From: a virus
Length of the DNA stretch: 64,000 bases
Reading direction: 5' to 3' (one strand)
Virus record (IMG/VR): IMGVR_UViG_3300047362_000301
Coordinates: 1 to 64,000 of that record
Position 1 is the first letter of the stretch, and each line of letters opens with the position of its first letter. This document shows, one piece after another, positions 13,023 to 21,999 of the stretch. The notes below the pieces were generated by a model. The model worked only from the letters and a program-made list of their open reading frames with translations. It had not been told where the DNA came from and searched no databases. A program made the position numbers and the translations under genes.

Positions 13023-13646
13023 ATGGCACAAATCTCTTCATATCCCTTACTAACACCACAGCTTGGTGACAAAGTACTAGGATCTAATGTATTTGACAGT
13101 TCGGGTAATGCAGTATTAAACAACCCAACGTGTCAATTCAACTTCACAGACGTAAAATCTCTTATCGATCAACAATACACACAAAAGCTATCAGCTTCCA
13201 ACACAGGAACGATCACTCCGGGTAACAATAATACCGGTTTAATCCTAACTTTTGGTGCAGCACAGGGTACTTCATCCGATGATGTCATGATTGATGTTAA
13301 TGGTAAGGTAACATTTAACACAATGGGTAGCTATGTTGTACAGCAAATTTACTATGCACAAGCTACTAGTGGAAACAACATCATATTAAACTTTAAAACA
13401 GTACAGGATGGCGCCACTCAGGTTGGTCCTACCTCTATGGTTAAGTTTTTATCTAATTCTACAACAGCAAGAGAGAGAATTAATATAACATCTTATATAA
13501 GTGTGTTGCAATCTTCTGTATATTACAATTTTTGGGTACAAAACCCAACATCAGGGGCTGCAGCAACACTACAACCTGAATCAACAGCTGCTTCGTGGGG
13601 AACAGACGTACCCTCTGCACAATTAATCATTACAAAACTAATATAA
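13023..13646 (+). CDS. Tail fibre/virion appendage protein, 207 aa
   Basis: The N-terminus (SSYPLLTPQLGDKVLGSNVFDSSGN) matches that of the next, 1,255-aa protein and is probably a virion-attachment domain. The C-terminal part (TGLILTFGAAQG, NGKVTFNTMGSYVVQQIYY, INITSYISV) looks like a beta-sandwich of the jelly-roll or C1q-like type. It starts at the first ATG after the divergent region. Likely a short fibre, receptor-binding or decoration protein. Confidence 0.6.
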   Translation: MAQISSYPLLTPQLGDKVLGSNVFDSSGNAVLNNPTCQFNFTDVKSLIDQQYTQKLSASNTGTITPGNNNTGLILTFGAAQGTSSDDVMIDVNGKVTFNTMGSYVVQQIYYAQATSGNNIILNFKTVQDGATQVGPTSMVKFLSNSTTARERINITSYISVLQSSVYYNFWVQNPTSGAAATLQPESTAASWGTDVPSAQLIITKLI

Positions 13647-13647
13647 C

Positions 13648-16600
13648 ATGGCAATAATATACTCATACCCTACAGTAACGCCTACATCTGATGATTTAGT
13701 TTTAGGTACAGACGTAAATGGAGAGGGTAAACCAACAAAAAACTTTACGATACAAAGTATTGTAGACATCGTACAGGGTGGAGCCACTGGTTTAGGTGCA
13801 GTACTTACTATTAGTAGTGATGCCCTTCAACAACCTGCTACAAACTTTACAAATGTACAAGGTACAGGAACATCTACCTTTGGATCATTTACCGATGGTA
13901 CAATGACAATATCAAATGGTGTCGGTACTGGGTTCACAGCTTTTACATCCACAGCTATAACCGGTACATTACAAACAGCTGCTCAGCCAAACATTACATC
14001 CCTTGGTAATTTAACTGGTTTAGTAATAAACGGGGCAGTCTCTGGAACAAACGTAATAACAAGTACCACGCTTGCTGGTGCTTCTAATACAAACATAGCA
14101 AGTACCCTTGCAATTAAAACATATGTAGACAGTAACCCATCAGGTGCTGAATCACTAGCCGCAACATTACTTATTGGTAATATAACAAATGGTAGAGATA
14201 TAGCTGTATCCGCAGGTGATGACATTACTTTTACAAATACATCTAAAATATTAATGGGTACAACAGCTGTTGATAATTTAGAAATATACAGTGATAGTGC
14301 TAATAGTATAATAATAGACAGAAGCCCTGGTGCTTTAAAACTACAAACAAGTTTATTGTCTGTAAGAAACGAAGCAGATACAACTCAAACAATAAGTGCT
14401 AGTGCTGCTGGTGCCGTAGAATTATACCACGGAGGAACAAAAAAATTCGAAACAACATCATCTGGTGTTAAAACAGACGGTATAGTAGAAAACCCAGCTG
14501 GTACATCAGGTGCACCTACTTTTACTTTTACAGGTGATACCAGTACTGGTATGTATCGATCAGGTGCTGGTTTTGTTGCTTTTAGTTCAAATGGTAATAT
14601 AACTGCTAGAATAAGTGAATCAGATTTTGAATCTGAAAGTACTGATTTTACAGTTAATGGTGTGTTTAGAGCATTTTCAACTGCTCAAGCTTCTTTTGGT
14701 GGTAAACTTACAGTAGCTACTCCAACAGCTTCATCAGATGCAGCAACTAAAGGATATGTTGATTTAAACAATGCAGGTCAAACATTGGAATATGCTGGTG
14801 ATGCTACAGGACCATTTGCTTTAAATTTAGCTGATGATGATTTAGAATTTAATGGTGATTCAAACATAACAGTTACCGCAGCTGCAGTTGCTACTAACAA
14901 AGGTATTGTAACTATTGGTTTAAATAATAGTGTCGGTATATCCGGTACAATGACTGCTGGTACATTTACAGATGGAACTTTCACAGGATCTTCTGGTACA
15001 TACACGGGTTATGTAAGTATTACATCAGCTGCGTTTGTTGGGCCTTTAACAGGCAATGCAACTACAGCAACTGCTTTAGCCACTGCTGGTACAATACAAT
15101 TGTTGTCTGGCTCTGGTGCAACACAAGGTGTAGCAAGTAATGCTGTAACTTATACAAGTGGAGGTGATATTCAATTAACTACAACTCTTGCTGACACAAC
15201 GGTTACTGCAAAAGCTTTAACTAATTTACCAACCCCTACGTCTAGTGCAATTTCAGCTTCTGATACGATACTTGCTGCGATGGCAAAATTACAAGGACAA
15301 ATAACTTCAACAACAGGTTTATCTTACGAAGGAACATGGGATGCTAGAAACTCTGCTGAAGGTGGTTCAAGTGATGGTGGTAACCCTGATTTAACACAAT
15401 CTGGCAAAAAAGTAAATGGGCATTTTTATATAGTAAATACCCCTGGTAATGCAGAGCCTAACGGTGGTAGTGGTACTCAATTATCTCCTTGGGCTGTAGG
15501 TGACTGGGTTATATATGTTGCTAGTTCTGGTACGACTGAATGGCAAAAGCTAGATCAATCAAATGAGGTGTTAGGATCTGGTGCTGCAACTAAACTAGCC
15601 TTATGGACATCTACAAATACTTTAGGTACAGGTCTTATATCTGATGATGGTGCAACAGTGACTATAGGTACTAACGGTAATTTAGTAGTACAAGGCGATA
15701 CAACATTAGGTGATAATGCTGCACTTGACACGGTTACATTAAACGGTCCAACTACTTTTGAGTCAACAGGTATATTTAAAAAAGGTATTGCTTTAGGTGC
15801 TGGAGGAACTGATTATGGTGATGGAACAAAAGTATTAACATCAAGTGGTGCTGCAGGAACTCCACCTACTTGGGAAACACCTACTACAGGTATAGTTACA
15901 AGCATAACAGGTGACTATGGTATAACGGTAGCTGGTACAGCCGCTGTTCCTACAATAGCTGTTACCACTGATACAAATAATTTAATAAATCAAGCCACTA
16001 CAAAAGCCACACCAGTAGGCGCGGACACTATATTAATAAATGACAGTGCGGCTAGTGATGTTCTTAAAAAAGCTACATTAACTTCTATAAAAACATTTAC
16101 AGCTGAAAGCTGGTTATTAGATGTAGATGGTGGTACTGCTGCAACTATATCAGATGGTAATCAAGTAGGTTTTAATAGTGGAACTGGTATTGTACAAACT
16201 TTATCAACTAAAGATGTTTCAACAGCTTTAAGATATGATGATAGTGATAATTCTGGTACAATTAAAAACTTTATAGAGGCTGCAACAACCGCAGCTCCTG
16301 GAACTGGTGACTTCTTAATATTTGGTGATCAAGCAGGTGGTAGTGCTATAAACAGTGTTAAAAAAGCTACTATAGAAGATATTGTAGATTTAGGTAATGA
16401 AACCTTAAAACAAGTATTAGAGAATGGCAATATAACTGATGGTACTAATATTGCAGTAAGTTCAGGAGATAATATAACTTTTGCAAATAATAGTAAAGCG
16501 TTTTTTGGTAATAGTAATGATTTACAAATATTTCATAATGGAACAGGCGCTCGTATAGAGAATACTACTGGATCGTCAACTATTTTATCAGACACTCTTA

Positions 16601-17415
16601 GTATAAACAATGCAGCTGATAGTGAGACTATGGCTCAGTTTGTTCATAATGGTGCTGTAGATCTTTATCATAATGGATTGTCAAGGTTTAAAACTACAAC
16701 GACAGGTGTTGAGGTAGTCAACACAGATGCTAATGTTCCACCAACCATATTATTAAATCAAGATTCTAATAATTTTACAATAACGCAAAATGTAGGCGGT
16801 GGTGGTGAAATAATAAACAGCTTTGGATCGTTGACTTTAAAAAACGATGGTAGTATTAATTTAAAAAATAAAGCTGGAAGTTATACTAAAGCTAGTTTTG
16901 ATAGTAATATAAGTTTTAGCCCTGATAATTTAGCTGGAACAGCTACAGTACCAGGTGTTACTATTTATCAATCTACAGATGCTACAGCCGACGGAACTAG
17001 AACTAGAGTGTATGGTAATTTACAAGTTGATGGCAATATAATTCACGCTGATGCTGGAAACAGTGGTACATATAACTTTGATGATACAGTTAATGCTAGT
17101 TCAAATGAAAATATATTTTCAATAACTGGAGGTGATGGTGCTTGTGCTTTTACAGTATATTTCACTTGTAACACTGCTTCTTATTCGGTAGCAAAAGTTT
17201 ATACGGTAGTTCATTCATACGGTACAACGGTAGTTTACAATAAATTAGTAGATTCAGGACCTTATGGTGGTCATGACTTTACCCCTACTTTTACGGGAGC
17301 TACTAATGTATTAACGTGCAACATTGCAAACGGTTCTGGATCAATAAGTGCTAATATATCTACAACAGTTATATTAGGTGCATCTCCTCAAAACTTAACA
17401 GTTGCAGCATTATAA
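13648..17415 (+). CDS. Long tail fibre protein, 1,255 aa
   Basis: Very Gly/Thr/Ser/Ala/Asn-rich with few charged residues, as expected for a fibrous trimeric protein. The first ~45 residues (YSYPTVTPTSDDLVLGTDV) share the attachment motif of the 207-aa neighbour. Phrases such as FTGDTSTGMYRSGAGFVAFSS and ASSDAATKGYVDL recur in phage tail fibres. A small beta domain ends the protein (CAFTVYFTCNTASYSVAKVY). It begins one base after the previous stop. Role: adhesion to the host surface. Confidence 0.8.
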   Translation: MAIIYSYPTVTPTSDDLVLGTDVNGEGKPTKNFTIQSIVDIVQGGATGLGAVLTISSDALQQPATNFTNVQGTGTSTFGSFTDGTMTISNGVGTGFTAFTSTAITGTLQTAAQPNITSLGNLTGLVINGAVSGTNVITSTTLAGASNTNIASTLAIKTYVDSNPSGAESLAATLLIGNITNGRDIAVSAGDDITFTNTSKILMGTTAVDNLEIYSDSANSIIIDRSPGALKLQTSLLSVRNEADTTQTISASAAGAVELYHGGTKKFETTSSGVKTDGIVENPAGTSGAPTFTFTGDTSTGMYRSGAGFVAFSSNGNITARISESDFESESTDFTVNGVFRAFSTAQASFGGKLTVATPTASSDAATKGYVDLNNAGQTLEYAGDATGPFALNLADDDLEFNGDSNITVTAAAVATNKGIVTIGLNNSVGISGTMTAGTFTDGTFTGSSGTYTGYVSITSAAFVGPLTGNATTATALATAGTIQLLSGSGATQGVASNAVTYTSGGDIQLTTTLADTTVTAKALTNLPTPTSSAISASDTILAAMAKLQGQITSTTGLSYEGTWDARNSAEGGSSDGGNPDLTQSGKKVNGHFYIVNTPGNAEPNGGSGTQLSPWAVGDWVIYVASSGTTEWQKLDQSNEVLGSGAATKLALWTSTNTLGTGLISDDGATVTIGTNGNLVVQGDTTLGDNAALDTVTLNGPTTFESTGIFKKGIALGAGGTDYGDGTKVLTSSGAAGTPPTWETPTTGIVTSITGDYGITVAGTAAVPTIAVTTDTNNLINQATTKATPVGADTILINDSAASDVLKKATLTSIKTFTAESWLLDVDGGTAATISDGNQVGFNSGTGIVQTLSTKDVSTALRYDDSDNSGTIKNFIEAATTAAPGTGDFLIFGDQAGGSAINSVKKATIEDIVDLGNETLKQVLENGNITDGTNIAVSSGDNITFANNSKAFFGNSNDLQIFHNGTGARIENTTGSSTILSDTLSINNAADSETMAQFVHNGAVDLYHNGLSRFKTTTTGVEVVNTDANVPPTILLNQDSNNFTITQNVGGGGEIINSFGSLTLKNDGSINLKNKAGSYTKASFDSNISFSPDNLAGTATVPGVTIYQSTDATADGTRTRVYGNLQVDGNIIHADAGNSGTYNFDDTVNASSNENIFSITGGDGACAFTVYFTCNTASYSVAKVYTVVHSYGTTVVYNKLVDSGPYGGHDFTPTFTGATNVLTCNIANGSGSISANISTTVILGASPQNLTVAAL

Positions 17416-17423
17416 AATAAAAT

Positions 17424-19472
17424 ATGGCTAATTTATCTAATATAAATAATAAGTTCATCGTCACTGACGGAGGTAATGTTTTAATTGGTCAAACAAATAA
17501 TTCTTCTGGTATACTACAAATTAAAGACACTCAAACTAGTAGTTTCAATGATGGTTTAGCTATTACTAGAAATAATGCCGCTCAAACAGGTTATATAAAC
17601 ATGGTTGGTGGAGCTTTTAATTTTAATAGTCCTGGACTTTCTTATAAGTTTAGAAATAATGGAACGCAAACTTTAGAGTTAGACAGTTCTGGAAACGTCG
17701 GAATCGGAATAACGCCAAATGTTAATTCTAATGTTGTAAATGTAATACAGCTTGGTAAAGGTATGACTTTACTGGGTAACGTGAATGACGACAGAGCAAC
17801 TATGGCTGCAAATTTATATCTTGATACTGGAACTGCTTTTAGATATGTAATGGATGGTTTAGCAGGTAGATTTAGTATAGAAGATGGGAATATGGTTTGG
17901 GGTACTGCAAGTTCAGGAACAGCAGGTACAGTTGCCACAGTAGAGACTAAAATGACTTTATTAAATAATGGATTTTTAGGAATAAACAGAAACTCCCCAA
18001 ATGGGTTGTTACATCAACAAAGTGAAGCAGGAAGTAATTCTGAATACTATATCCAAACAGGTGATACAACTACTAACTCAACTATTTATTTTGGTGATTC
18101 CGATTCATCAATTCATGGTGGAATAGATTATGACCATAATGACGATAGTATGTCATTTAAAGTAAACAATAGCACTAGAATGCGTATAAAATCTGACGGT
18201 GTAATTACTTTTTCTACAACAGCAGTCACAAGTACTCCAGCTGGTAGCATAAATCATGGAAGTAATAACTTTCTTTACGTTACAGGAGGTACAGGAGGTG
18301 CTTCTTTTGGAGATGATGCACACGCTACGCGTATGATAGTGTTTGATAATAATTATGTAAGGTTTGATACTGGTGGTACAGAAAGAATGCGTATTACAAA
18401 TGCAGGGCAAGTACAAGTAGGTTATTATAATACCGCAAGGGGCGGAAGTAATACTACTTTTATGACAGGTAAATCTGGCACAACATATCTTGAATTAAAT
18501 GGAGGTGATGTTAATGGAGAAGGAGGAATATTGTTTGCTGATGGTTCTGGTGGAAACTATGGTTTAATTAATTATAGTCACGTTAGCGATATAATGCAAT
18601 TTTATACTGCTTCTGGAGAAAAAATGCGTATTACAAATGCAGGGCAAGTTAATATTTATCCTGTAAATGATACAAGTGAAGCGTTTAGAGTTTTTAGAGG
18701 AACTGGTGCGTATGCAAGTCAATCAATTTCTATTGATGCAAAAGGTGGAGATGCAAATATTAGATTACTTGCAACTGATACCGCAAGATCAACTGTATTT
18801 TATAGGTCATCGGATGGAGGCGGTAATTTTGCAGAAAGTATGCGTATAGACAATAATGGTAGTATCGGAATGGGTGCAAATAGTGCTCCATATAGATTAA
18901 GGGTAAAATCTGACGCAACGGTAGATAATGGTATTTATCTAAGTGCAGGGTCATCAAGTGCAAATCATATTTTATATGTAGAAAATCAAGATAGTAGTGC
19001 TGAATATTTTGCGGTAAGAGGTGATGGAGAAATTAGATTAAATGCAACAAGCGGTCATACATTTGCAAACAAAGGAATTAGATTTGGAACTAATGCTTCA
19101 GCTAATAACTTAGATGATTATGAAGAAGGAACTTTTACTGCTACAACTAACAATGATGGAGTAGGTCTTCCAGTTACTGCTAATTACAGAAAAATTGGAC
19201 AATTAGTTACATACACAGTTTATATTCCAAATTGGAGTCCTACTTCTGCAGGAACAGCAGTTATTGCAGGGTTTCCTTTTACTGCTATAACTTCTAATGG
19301 ATATGGAGTTGGAAATGTTACTCATTCAACAGGAGTTTTAAATTGTTCTGGTGGGTATCACGATGGTACAAATTGGAATGGAACACAAAATAATAGTACA
19401 GGCAGGTCATCTTGGGTAGTTGCAAGTGCAAGGTCAATAATGGTATCAGGATTCTATTATACTACATCATAA
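17424..19472 (+). CDS. Tail fibre protein, 682 aa
   Basis: Starts MANLSNINNKFIVTDGGNVLIG, an N-terminal tag shared with the fibres at 19753 and 22000. The body consists of short beta repeats, e.g. RMRITNAGQV and KMRITNAGQV, encoded by near-identical DNA at about 18386 and 18622. The C-terminus (NLDDYEEGTFTATTNN, then YRKIGQLVTYTVYI) is a common phage fibre end domain. No S74 chaperone domain is present, unlike the two later fibres. Confidence 0.8.
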   Translation: MANLSNINNKFIVTDGGNVLIGQTNNSSGILQIKDTQTSSFNDGLAITRNNAAQTGYINMVGGAFNFNSPGLSYKFRNNGTQTLELDSSGNVGIGITPNVNSNVVNVIQLGKGMTLLGNVNDDRATMAANLYLDTGTAFRYVMDGLAGRFSIEDGNMVWGTASSGTAGTVATVETKMTLLNNGFLGINRNSPNGLLHQQSEAGSNSEYYIQTGDTTTNSTIYFGDSDSSIHGGIDYDHNDDSMSFKVNNSTRMRIKSDGVITFSTTAVTSTPAGSINHGSNNFLYVTGGTGGASFGDDAHATRMIVFDNNYVRFDTGGTERMRITNAGQVQVGYYNTARGGSNTTFMTGKSGTTYLELNGGDVNGEGGILFADGSGGNYGLINYSHVSDIMQFYTASGEKMRITNAGQVNIYPVNDTSEAFRVFRGTGAYASQSISIDAKGGDANIRLLATDTARSTVFYRSSDGGGNFAESMRIDNNGSIGMGANSAPYRLRVKSDATVDNGIYLSAGSSSANHILYVENQDSSAEYFAVRGDGEIRLNATSGHTFANKGIRFGTNASANNLDDYEEGTFTATTNNDGVGLPVTANYRKIGQLVTYTVYIPNWSPTSAGTAVIAGFPFTAITSNGYGVGNVTHSTGVLNCSGGYHDGTNWNGTQNNSTGRSSWVVASARSIMVSGFYYTTS

Positions 19473-19494
19473 TTAATAATTAAAAATAAACAAA

Positions 19495-19743
19495 ATGAGT
19501 TTATCTAAAAAAAGAATACAAGACAAAATTGAAATAGTAGGAGAATTTAAAACTATACAAGTTAGATATGCTGACCAGATTATTGAAGATGGTCAAGTTT
19601 TATCTCAAACTTACCATAGAGAAAGTATAGAATGTGACAATGAAGCAAAAGCTATTGAACACAATGTAAAAGCTTTAGCTGATATATACTGGACAGATGA
19701 AATAAAAGAAGCTTATACAAAAAGTTTAGAAATAGTAGGTTAA
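19495..19743 (+). CDS. Small protein within the fibre cluster, 82 aa
   Basis: MSLSKKRIQDKIEIVGEFKTIQVRYADQII..., a charged alpha/beta protein lying between two fibre genes. Its position suits a fibre-assembly helper or a small virion protein, as found among other marine phage fibre genes. Sequence alone does not prove it. Confidence 0.5.
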   Translation: MSLSKKRIQDKIEIVGEFKTIQVRYADQIIEDGQVLSQTYHRESIECDNEAKAIEHNVKALADIYWTDEIKEAYTKSLEIVG

Positions 19744-19752
19744 ATAAAATAA

Positions 19753-21999
19753 ATGGCAAAATTATCTAATATTAATGGTAAATTTGCGGTTGAAGATACC
19801 GGTGCTATAAGATTTAGTGATCAAACTGGTACCACAGGCCAGATATTAAAATCAAATGGTAATTCAGCCCCAACCTGGGTTGATCCAAACACTGTTGGTA
19901 CAGGGCCTTGGTTACCTTTAGCTGGTGGTGTAGTTTCTGGCCCTACAACTTTTCAAAGTAGTTTAACCGTTGGTGGGTTATTAACAGGAGCTAACGCAAC
20001 GTTTAATGGTTTAATGAAGCTTGATGCTGGAGGTATTTTGCAATTTGCCGCAAATACTGCTACACCATCAATGGGTGTTGCTATTCATAGATCAGCAGCT
20101 GACACTTTAAATTTTGTTACAGCTTCAACAAACAGGTTAACCATAAATGGTTCAGGTACAGTTGATATAACCGCTACCGTATCGGATGCTGTATTTTTAA
20201 GAAGTTCACAAGCTACAACTACAAACGTATACATAACAAACACAAATGCTACTTCAAATAATACTGCTAACTTATATTTTGCACCCGCTAATAACATAGC
20301 TGGTTCTTACATACAATCAACAGCAATAGAAGATTTTTCAAGTTCGGCAAATAGAACATCAGATTTGAGGTTTGCAGTTAGAAAAGATGGTACATTTAAT
20401 GAAGCTGTTATTATAGATAGTTCTGGAAACGTAGGAATTGGAGTAACACCTTTTGCGCATACATTATCGACGTCTGCTTCATTGGATTTAAAAGGTAATG
20501 GTGGAATATGGGGTTATGCTGGTGCAACTTATGTAAATTCAAATGCTTATTACGATAGTGGATGGAAATATAAAACAACAGCTCCAGCAGCGGTTTTACA
20601 AGTAGGTGGTTCATCACAGGAATTAACTTTTAGACAAGCGGTAAGCGGAACAGCGGGTAATGCTATAACATATACTCAACCTTTTACAATAGATACTTCA
20701 GGCAAAGTCGGAATCGGAACAACTTCACCTACTGCTCGTTTTAATGTTAAGGCTAGTGGCTCTACTGTAGATCAAATAGCGGTTACACATTCTGGTAACA
20801 CAGTTGAAATTGCTCAATTAGGACAAAGCGCTAATGGTAATTCAGCAGGTGCTTTACTGTTAAAAACCAATGGTGGAACTGATAAAATATATTTAGATGC
20901 AGCAGGAACTTCTTATTTTAATGGCGGCAACGTAGGAATAAATGCAACTGACCCAGTAAAAACTTTAGACGTTCGAGGTAGTTTAGCAATATCAAATAGT
21001 ACAGGTTCATATTGGTATATGGACAGAAATGATACTACAGGTAATTTTGATTTAAATGAAAATGTTAATGGTACTCTTTTTACTGTTACTCCAAATGGAA
21101 ACGTAGGAATAGGAACGACTGCTATACCATCAGATCTTTATACTGCTTCAGGTGGTGGATGGAAAGTGTTACAAATAGGACAGTCAAGTCAAATAGCCGC
21201 TTATGGAACAGATGATGAAATAGCAATATGTCAAAATACTTATTTAAATTCATCTGGTGTATTTCAAGCTATTACAAGTAATGTAGCGGGTTCATCTATA
21301 ATTTTAGTAGATGGAAAAATATATTTTAAAAACGCAAGTACTAGTGGCACGGCTCAAACTACTTCTACAAGTATGTTTATTGATACAACTGGAAATGTAA
21401 CTGTTAATGAAGGGAATTTATTTTTAGGAGTTACTTCATCAAAACAAGGAACTGCATATTTTTGGTCAAATGCAAATGATTCAAGAATGTCTATTGCAAA
21501 TACTGGTAGTGCTTTTGAATTAAGAGCAACATATTTAAGTACTGCAGGATATAAACCTATTGATTTTTATACAAGTGATTCTTTAAGTATGCGTATAACA
21601 TCTGGGGGTCAAATAGAATTTGCTGCCACTTATAACAATACTACTGCGTCTGCTGCAAATATGCACATAAGTAGTGCAGGAGGTCAAATTTTTAGGTCAA
21701 CTTCATCTTTAAAATACAAAACAGATGTTAGAGATTATGACAAAGGATTAAATGAAGTAATGCAATTACAACCTAAATACTATAAAGGTAAAGATGATGG
21801 CGATACTCAATTTGCAGGTTTAATAGCAGAAGATGTTAACGATTTAGGATTGACTGAATTTGTACAATATGCAGAAGACGGAACTCCAGATGCTTTGGCT
21901 TATACTCATATGGTGGCATTATTAGTTAAGTCAATACAAGAACTAAAAGCAGATAACGATATACTAAAAGCTAGAATAAAAATATTAGAAAATAAATAA
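19753..21999 (+). CDS. Tail fibre with C-terminal S74 chaperone domain, 748 aa
   Basis: N-terminus MAKLSNINGKFAVEDTGAIRFSD, related to the flanking fibres. A long Gly/Thr/Ser/Asn-rich shaft follows with repeated GNVGIG(V/T)T units. The last ~120 residues form an intramolecular chaperone of the endosialidase (peptidase S74) type: SSLKYKTDVRDYDKGLNEVM, then FAGLIAEDVNDLG and a terminal coiled coil (KSIQELKADNDILKARIKIL). Such domains trimerise the fibre and then cut themselves off. The candidate Ser-Lys dyad is in SLKYK. Confidence 0.85.
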   Translation: MAKLSNINGKFAVEDTGAIRFSDQTGTTGQILKSNGNSAPTWVDPNTVGTGPWLPLAGGVVSGPTTFQSSLTVGGLLTGANATFNGLMKLDAGGILQFAANTATPSMGVAIHRSAADTLNFVTASTNRLTINGSGTVDITATVSDAVFLRSSQATTTNVYITNTNATSNNTANLYFAPANNIAGSYIQSTAIEDFSSSANRTSDLRFAVRKDGTFNEAVIIDSSGNVGIGVTPFAHTLSTSASLDLKGNGGIWGYAGATYVNSNAYYDSGWKYKTTAPAAVLQVGGSSQELTFRQAVSGTAGNAITYTQPFTIDTSGKVGIGTTSPTARFNVKASGSTVDQIAVTHSGNTVEIAQLGQSANGNSAGALLLKTNGGTDKIYLDAAGTSYFNGGNVGINATDPVKTLDVRGSLAISNSTGSYWYMDRNDTTGNFDLNENVNGTLFTVTPNGNVGIGTTAIPSDLYTASGGGWKVLQIGQSSQIAAYGTDDEIAICQNTYLNSSGVFQAITSNVAGSSIILVDGKIYFKNASTSGTAQTTSTSMFIDTTGNVTVNEGNLFLGVTSSKQGTAYFWSNANDSRMSIANTGSAFELRATYLSTAGYKPIDFYTSDSLSMRITSGGQIEFAATYNNTTASAANMHISSAGGQIFRSTSSLKYKTDVRDYDKGLNEVMQLQPKYYKGKDDGDTQFAGLIAEDVNDLGLTEFVQYAEDGTPDALAYTHMVALLVKSIQELKADNDILKARIKILENK

